Positions 57,930 to 64,000 of a stretch of 64,000 nucleotides of DNA are shown one piece after another. Location: NCBI GenBank assembly GCA_940337035.1, contig CALNHX010001037.1:1-64000 (forward strand), read 5' to 3'. The first letter of the stretch is position 1. The number at the start of each line of letters is the position of its first letter. The notes under the pieces were generated by a model that was not told where the DNA came from, ran no database searches, and was given only the letters and a program-made list of their open reading frames with translations. The translations under genes were made by a program, and so were the position numbers. The stretch comes from Agriotes lineatus. Taxonomy: Eukaryota > Arthropoda > Insecta > Coleoptera > Elateridae.

Positions 57930-59768
57930 CAAATTGCAGCGCAGCAGGAAAATGTGGCAGAATATAGGAAGCTACATAAATTAATACAAAGAAAAATTAG
58001 AATGGCAAAAGAAGAACATCTTTCTGAACAATGTCAAGAAATAGAATTATTAGAGAGAAAATATGACAACTTTCACATGCATAAGAAGATCAAAGAAATA
58101 ACAGGGTACAAAAAGAAAAGTAAGAACGACAACATTGTGATCAAAGATTCAAATGGTCATATTTTAGTGGATATAAAAGATCAACTGGAGAGATGGAAGA
58201 CCTACGTCCAAGAACTATTTAATGACGAAAGAACACCAAATACTGTTCTTGAAGTAGACACTGAAAATCTAAAAATATTGAAACCAGAACTAATGCATGC
58301 CTTAGAGAACATGAAACCGGGTAAAACTGCTGGCCCTGATGAGATACCAGTAGAACTCATTAAACTCTTTGATGATGAACTAATTGATATTCTCCTAGAC
58401 CTTTTCAACACTGTTTATGACACTGGACTAATTCCTAAACAATGGCTGCTGTCTACGTTTGTACTGATCCCTAAGAAAGCTAATGGAAAAGAATGCGAAG
58501 ACTATCGAACAATTGCACTCATGAGTCATACATTAAAATTGTTCTTAAAGATTATTCACAAGAGAATATACAAAAAGCTGGAAGAAGATATAAGCAATAC
58601 TCAATTTGGTTTCCGGGCAGGCCTTGGAACAAGAGAGGCTCTCTTTGGGGTAAATGTACTTTGCCAACGCTGTTTAGATATGAACCAAGATGTGTATGCA
58701 TGCTTCATCGACTTCCAAAAGGCATTCGATAAGGTAAGACATGGAAAATTACAACAGCTTCTCCTTATGAAGAACATCGACATGAGGGATGTTAGAATAA
58801 TTAGTAACTTATATTGGGGACAGACTGCCAATATAAAAGTAAAAAGAGAAACGACTGAAGAAATCGAGATACGTCGTGGAGTGAGACAGGGATGTGTTTT
58901 GTCTCCGCTTCTATTTAACTTGTACAGCGAAGCCATCTTTAGAGAAGCTATGGATGAAGAATCAGCGGGAATTGTCATAAACGGTGAAACAGTCAATAAT
59001 GTGAGATACGCAGATGACACAATTCTGCTAACAAACAACCTCATAGACTTACAACACTTGCTTGAAAAATTGAATGACAGCTGCAATGATTACGGATTGA
59101 CAATAAATCTCAATAAGACCAAATGGATGGTAATTACAAAGTCCCCACAGAATCAAGGAAATTTAAGAATCGCAAACGCTATTATAGAAAGAGTACAGAC
59201 CTACAAATACCTTGGAACTTGGTTAGACCAAACAGGAGATCAAACAACGGAAATAAGAGCCCGAATAGAAACGGCCAGATCCTCGTTTGTAAAATTGAAG
59301 AAAGTACTTTGTAGTCGGAACATCAACATTGAACTTCGGATGCGCATGCTTCGATGCTACGTGTTTTCCATCTTACTCTATGGTGTAGAAACTTGGACAC
59401 TTAAGAAAAAACATTTGGATAAAATACAAGCATTTGAAATGTGGTGCTACCGGAGAATGTGGCGTATAGCTTGGGTCGATAGAATCAGTAATATAGAGGT
59501 TCTTCAGAAGATGAATAAAGAATGTGAGGTTATATACACGATCAAAAAACGAAAAATTGAGTATTTGGGTCATATAATGAGAAATTCCAAATATGCACTG
59601 CTCCAACTCATAATTCAAGGAAAAATAAAAGGAAAAAGGAATGTTGGCAGGCGGAAGATATCATGGCTGAAAAATCTACGAGATTGGTTTAATTGCAGCA
59701 GCACCGAATTATTCCGAGCCGCCGTCAACAAAATACGTATATCAATGATGATAGCCAACCTCCGATAG
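57930..59768 (+). CDS. LINE reverse transcriptase ORF (RTE-like), 5' truncated
   Basis: About 610 codons without a break. Linker after the missing endonuclease domain, then RT with GPDEIPVELI, motif A FIDFQKAFDKV, RRGVRQGCVLSPLLFNLY, YADDTILL (catalytic DD) and the KYLGT thumb, followed by an IEYLGHIMRN...GRRKISWLKNLRDWF tail of RTE/Jockey-type ORF2. There is no ATG before the domain, and a stop precedes 57930. The endonuclease needed for independent insertion is absent, so the copy is a 5'-truncated insertion. The 3' end carries AAGAAGAAGAAGG. The frame has stayed intact, so it is probably young. Confidence 0.88.
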   Translation, partial: QIAAQQENVAEYRKLHKLIQRKIRMAKEEHLSEQCQEIELLERKYDNFHMHKKIKEITGYKKKSKNDNIVIKDSNGHILVDIKDQLERWKTYVQELFNDERTPNTVLEVDTENLKILKPELMHALENMKPGKTAGPDEIPVELIKLFDDELIDILLDLFNTVYDTGLIPKQWLLSTFVLIPKKANGKECEDYRTIALMSHTLKLFLKIIHKRIYKKLEEDISNTQFGFRAGLGTREALFGVNVLCQRCLDMNQDVYACFIDFQKAFDKVRHGKLQQLLLMKNIDMRDVRIISNLYWGQTANIKVKRETTEEIEIRRGVRQGCVLSPLLFNLYSEAIFREAMDEESAGIVINGETVNNVRYADDTILLTNNLIDLQHLLEKLNDSCNDYGLTINLNKTKWMVITKSPQNQGNLRIANAIIERVQTYKYLGTWLDQTGDQTTEIRARIETARSSFVKLKKVLCSRNINIELRMRMLRCYVFSILLYGVETWTLKKKHLDKIQAFEMWCYRRMWRIAWVDRISNIEVLQKMNKECEVIYTIKKRKIEYLGHIMRNSKYALLQLIIQGKIKGKRNVGRRKISWLKNLRDWFNCSSTELFRAAVNKIRISMMIANLR

Positions 59769-59800
59769 GAGAAGGACTATAAGAAGAAGAAGGAAAATTA
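59769..59800 (+). repeat. LINE 3' tail with GAA repeats
   Basis: After the stop come AGGAGAAGGACTATAAGAAG and AAGAAGG, a simple-repeat tail very similar to the tail of the SINE at 31081-31354. Confidence 0.6.
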
Positions 59801-59879
59801 CAACGTAATATGTTTTTATTTACCTCTTGCCACCCTTAGCGAAGCACGTAACTTAATTGTGGAGCAACCTCTACGATTA

Positions 59880-60277
59880 ATATCATACATCATCATCATC
59901 ATCGGCACCCCCGCCTATTATGGGCCTTGGCCTACTCAAGAATCTTCCGCCATTGACTTCGGTTTCTTGCTTTTGTTTTCCAGCCTCGCACTCCAATAAG
60001 TTTCAGGTATTTTTCAATAGCTTCCATATAGCTAGCTTTTGGGCGCCTTACTGATCTTTTACTTTCTGCAATACTTTTTACCAGTCTTCTTACTGTATCT
60101 GATTCGTCTTTCCGCTCTACATTGCCTATTCATCATAGCCTCCCTATTCTCATTGTGGATATTATATCACTATCACTGTATTTCTGAAAGAGTTCAAAAT
60201 TATCACGTCTACGCCATTGTCCGTTTTTATTTATTGCTCCGTATATAGTCCTTGGCACTTTCCGTTCAAAGATTGTA
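59880..60277 (-). pseudogene. LINE ORF2 C-terminal part
   Basis: The minus strand reads PRTIYGAINKNGQWRRRDNFELFQKY, then IGRL, a GRPK-like RRPKASY and a WRKILE-AKAH ending, the usual C-terminus of CR1/RTE-like LINEs. A (CAT)n run at 59889 is the tail. Stops present. Its N-terminal continuation is at 61685-62080, beyond an insertion. Confidence 0.82.
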
Positions 60278-61684
60278 GAGTACGTGTTAAGGCCAGGTAA
60301 AAATTCCGCATTTGCTTGCCGAATTCAGGCCGCTCGGTCTCGTAGAGAACATTTCAAATCCTGTGCCTGCTTGCCACCGCTTCTCCGTGCGTCAATACAG
60401 TCTATTTCTAATCCTACGGCAGACCGTTGCTTAGCGCAAAGGTGCTGTCGAAAAGTAGCGCTAGAATGAATCGGTTGTTTATCCAGACAGTTGACCATAT
60501 GTACTTGCAGCTGCGTTTTGGGTGTGAAATGTTTTCCTTACTTTAACGTGTTTTGCACGATAGAGATGTTTGAACGTTATTAGTTAAATGAAGCGCACTA
60601 GCGTTTTGGCGGTAGGTCTCTTCTTTTAATTCTGGTAGCGCAACTTCATTTTCTTGTAGCAGTTGACCTCACGTAGCCAAGCGAAGTTTTTCTGTGCAGG
60701 TCGCCTCCACGGCTCCGGCCTTTGGAGCCCGCTGTGGGTGCTTTCAAGAACGTTTCGATGTTGAGATTTCGAGTTCTAACTGTCCAGCAATTCAGTAGTG
60801 CACCAAACGGGGAAGACGAAGTGATAAACCTGTCGGGGAAGATGACCATACGTTTCTGTCGTGCATAAAGAGTATCATTCGGTTTGCTTGTTGTATCGTG
60901 TCGTCGCATAAGTTATGCATTAACTGCTTTTGCGAATTTTAAAAAGAAACCGGCTCTAGGACACCTAAGTCTTTGTCCCGCGGCACTAATTGTTGTTACG
61001 TGCTCTCGTTATGTTGAATGGTCAACCCCTGGCTGGGGCACTTGATTCTCGCATTTTGCCATTCATGACTACTGACTTTGCCAATTTTGACCGCCTGCCT
61101 CAGCCCTCCTGTACGACGGCTCTTCAACCGGACATCAACACCAAGCTCATCGCTTCACCACCAGGTATCTTTAAATTAGTTTTAATGTAGTTTTACGCTA
61201 GAATTTAGAGTGTAGCGTCCCCTTTCACAGTGCGCGGAGTGACGCCATACCCGTAGTCAGATGCTGTAGTTTTGTATCGGACGTTTTTTTTTTAAATGTT
61301 AGCACGTCGATAGGCGCCTTCAGCGCTGGTTTATTGTTTGCCATGCTTGTTTGTTTATTCATGCAAATAGATTAATATCCGTATATTTAAAGGATTACTA
61401 CTTGAGGTGTACCCGTACACTCATTTTGATTATTTTAACCAATACACGGATATTCAAAATTGTCTTTGTTTTTTATGACTTTATGAAATAACAGCCTGGT
61501 CAGCTAGAACCATGCCCATTTCTCTGAGTGTAGTCGGATAACTATTTTGTTACATAACCGTTGAGGCGTGATTAGGGTGAATTCTTCTAGTCAGCATTTT
61601 TGCTTCGTCGTGTACCGAGGCCATTGTCGTAAAAGTCAATTGTTGCTGTAATAAACTAGCTTTCGTCGTAATACCGGTTTCGAC
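60278..61684. mobile_element. 1.4-kb insertion splitting a LINE, unassigned
   Basis: Separates two contiguous parts of a LINE protein. TGTA occurs at both edges (60274-60277 and 61685-61688), consistent with a 4-bp target duplication. No inverted ends, LTR pair or coding sequence is evident; the best frame (60990-61190) has no domain. A solo LTR is the simplest explanation, unproven. Confidence 0.6.
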
Positions 61685-62080
61685 TGTAACATACTCTCAT
61701 CCTTTTTGTTTATAACCCATGTCTCAGACCCGTATGTGAGGACCGTGTGAGAGTCTTGTACAATATTCTTGTCGGCCCTGAGAGGCTTTTCGACCGCAGT
61801 TAATTCTTCAGTCCGTAATAGCATCTGCATACCGTTACTATGCGTTTTTGGATCCCTTCGCTAATATTATTATATTGATTGACTTGAGAGCCCAAGTAGA
61901 TTAATTCTTTCTCACTTTCGAAGTTATATTCGCAAATCGTTAGGTTTTGCTGTATTCTTGGTAGTCGGCCTTCATGGGTTACAGCAATATTTAGTTGTTG
62001 TGTCGTTTACTTATAGTCCAAGTTTTGCTGCAGCCTTTCCGTGGTTTCTTTCATATCTAACGCACTTTTCCCAATTACGT
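61685..62080 (-). pseudogene. LINE reverse transcriptase thumb region
   Basis: The minus strand gives ELIYLGSQVNQYNNISEGIQ, KRIVTVCRCYYGLK and TYGSETWVINKKDESML, the RT thumb and the following region of RTE/CR1 LINEs. It continues into 60277 after the insertion. Truncated at 62084 by a TIR element. Confidence 0.8.
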
Positions 62081-62083
62081 ATA

Positions 62084-62590
62084 CCGGGTGACAATGAGAC
62101 CAGAACCATGCTAATATCTTCTTTATTTATGAATTGATTTGGATAAAAATTTTTACGAAGATACTAGACATAATTACTGATTGATAGATATAGTCAAAAT
62201 GGTCGACTTTCGGTTTCACCGGAAAGGGCACCAATTTTGATTTTTTAAATAGATCCCTCTTGTTATTTTATGTTTCTCGGAATCTGCAAGTTAAATTACA
62301 TACAATAGTCTCGTCAAATTTCATTTTTCAAAGAAAAAAATATTTTTTAAAATTTTATTTTTTATCATCGAAGGCCGTGATTTGGAAAAATGTGATCTAA
62401 TTTACTCTAGCAACTCATAACAATAGCTATTTATCAGTTACGTCAATAGCAAACTTTTAATAAAAGAATAAAATTTGTTACACACGTTTTTTAAGAAAAA
62501 AATCACTTTTTTAATGGCACCTACTAAAAGTCATCTTGCAATTAGATAGAAAATTTAATTACCAATCTAACGATATGCATCATGCACTAT
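62084..62590. mobile_element. TIR element copy 2 (inverted relative to 54468-55092)
   Basis: Starts CCGGGTGACAATGAGACCAG and follows the reverse complement of copy 1 through TTCGGTTTCACCGG and CAATCTAACGATATGCATCA. The other terminus is missing or scrambled after about 62590. Confidence 0.8.
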
Positions 62591-62936
62591 AACAAAAAAC
62601 AAGTTTTTTTATTTGATGAAAAAAATTTTTTTTTGTTTTTAACTGCCACAATGACAGTTAATTTTCGAATTTTTAATTTTGTTAATTTCAAATTCTGCAA
62701 ATTCGAAACTTCTTCAGAACATAAAAGTAAACATTTGTTGTTAAATGATATATTCCGTATTTTTACTTTTTCAACTGCTACAAGGGCACTAACATTTCAA
62801 GGTTAACATTCCAATATTTGCATATGAAAAAAATGTGCGAGAAAAAATACTGAAACGTTTTCTTTATATAGTTTTTTCTATATATTCATGTTTTAAACTG
62901 CCACATCAACGATATTTCTGGGCAGAACGGCCTTGA
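62591..62936. other. Spacer, no gene seen
   Basis: Very AT-rich sequence between a truncated TIR element and a broken gene. Nothing recognised. Confidence 0.4.
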
Positions 62937-63407
62937 TTGGGTGTTAATTTATCACATAATTTATTAACCAACGCAACTAAAGTTGTTGCCAAAAATATTG
63001 TTGAAATTTGGGATAAAGCTTCGATTCCCACTGTACTTCAGTGTACTATTATTAAACGTATAACAAGCTATCGTCTCAAAATAAGGAATTTATTAAAACC
63101 TTATAAACAACGAAATAAAGTCATAAGTTATCAAAAGCAGCTACAGGATTTCAGAATAAAATCCAAAATCCTATTTGATGTGGCTGCCTGTAAATGTTCA
63201 GACTTCAATACGTGTGTCTGCGATAAAGTATTCATCAAAGTTCCACAAGCAGAACGTACTTTTCTATTAGATCAAAGGACCGTAAGAAAAATGTTGATTA
63301 GTTCCGTGGATGTAAAAACAACTAAAATGAAACAGAAGCGGATTGAAAGAAAAGAATTATTGAAAACAAGAAGCGAATTAGATGACAACGTAAAATCTAG
63401 GTTATAA
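62937..63407 (+). pseudogene. Unrecognised repetitive-type protein, N-terminal part
   Basis: 156-residue frame without a true ATG at its head, so it may be partial. It has a cysteine pattern CKCSDFNTCVCDK and the sequence FLLDQRTVRKM. I believe this pattern recurs in a multicopy arthropod protein family, but I cannot name it or its function. It ends at a TAA, and coding-like sequence continues in the same frame to about 63510 and then in another frame to the window end. Confidence 0.5.
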
Positions 63408-63491
63408 GTGAAAAAAGATTTAGAGAGAGTGGAAAGATCCCAGCAAGAGCCCAGTACTTCTCAACAGGTTTCTACCGTATCTCAAGGATGG

Positions 63492-64000
63492 TCACAAATT
63501 CAACGAAAGATGTGATTGATCCAGTGATATTGCGAAATAGTTATTTCGCACATCCTGAAAATATGCTGCTTGGAATGCTAGGGGACACAAGAGAGCATAT
63601 TCGAGAGCTTGCTGTGCGTCGAATTTTCAAAGCTCAGAATTGTAACAAACAGCAATCACGACGAAAATTTGAAGTTCAAAATTCGCTAAATATGGGCGCT
63701 TTCAGTTATATGGACTTGATTGATTGGAGTACTTCTGTTATAACAGAACCGCCATTAACAATGGGGTTACCGGAAGAAGTTTTAAATGGCATCGTGAAAA
63801 ATCCGGCTACATCAATGATGTCTTCTGATATAATATCGTATCCATGTCACACGCAAGCGGTTGAACGGGCTGTTAAAATTGTGACGGAAGCTTCAGCTGC
63901 AGTTTGTGGTGGTGACAGCAGAGATGGTGTAATAAGGGCAAAATTGGAATCACGTGGAATCATGCCTTCTTTTGGATCCAAGCAAGATTATAAATTAGAT
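63492..64000 (+). pseudogene. Unrecognised protein, C-terminal part, runs off window
   Basis: Open to the last base in a frame different from 62937-63407. It contains NMLLGMLGDTREHIRELAVR, a PPLTMGL stretch and YPCHTQAVERAVKIVTEAS followed by RDGVIRAKLESRGIMPSFGS. Together with the upstream piece it forms one protein broken by a stop and a frameshift. Probably transposon-linked or a repetitive family. No catalytic motif assigned. Confidence 0.5.

Noticed and set aside
61650..61720. Second hammerhead-like core on the minus strand (GGATGAGAG followed by GTCGAAACC)
   Set aside because: The GATGAGAG part is LINE coding sequence and the GTCGAAACC part belongs to the insertion beside it. Stem II does not form, and the leading C-T of the core is absent.

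Overview
This 64 kb window is nuclear DNA of an insect. It is AT-rich and dense in transposons, and carries two spliced fatty acyl-CoA reductase (FAR) genes. Insect origin is inferred from the errantivirus with an envelope gene, the FAR duplication, very short introns (one of 48 nt) and the mix of LINEs, SINEs and Penelope-like elements. A beetle is possible, but the sequence does not settle the order. Everything below was read by eye; no database search was run.

Layout. 1-820: two direct copies of a repeat with a long hairpin core. 2448-3529: a TIR transposon with decayed coding sequence. 4939-10779: an errantivirus (Ty3/Gypsy with env) on the minus strand, with 211-bp LTRs and a CAGG target duplication; its reverse transcriptase and RNase H are deleted. 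11330-13640: a dead LINE split by about 1.8 kb of other repeat DNA. 14461-20721: FAR gene 1, plus strand, nine exons. 20722-28885: intergenic DNA with LINE, SINE and MITE remains. 28886-33616: FAR gene 2, minus strand, nine exons at the same intron positions, tail to tail with gene 1. 33960-36100: a hairpin MITE upstream of gene 2 and a tandemly duplicated element.

37955-50345 is a nested structure. A Penelope-like element (PLE) has two partial copies in opposite orientation with both 3' ends pointing outward. The minus-strand copy is split by a young 9.8-kb Ty3/Gypsy element (39008-48817) with nearly identical 2.1-kb LTRs and intact gag and pol. The outward plus-strand PLE end contains a hammerhead-ribozyme-like motif (50244-50294), the most interesting single sequence here.

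50470-53245: a dead pogo/Tigger-like transposase. 53382-54460: a dispersed repeat with a large CCCGT/CCCAT microsatellite. 54468-55092: a TIR element with a second copy at 62084. 57466-59768: a SINE followed by a LINE with an intact RT reading frame. 59880-62080: another LINE, split by a 1.4-kb insertion. 62937-64000: a broken, unrecognised, probably repetitive protein gene that runs off the window.

Only the two FAR genes look like host genes. They should make membrane-bound enzymes that reduce fatty acyl-CoA to fatty alcohol for waxes, pheromones or ether lipids. The rest is transposon strata of different ages: the 39-48.8 kb Gypsy element is youngest by LTR identity, the errantivirus is older, and the LINE and pogo remains are oldest.
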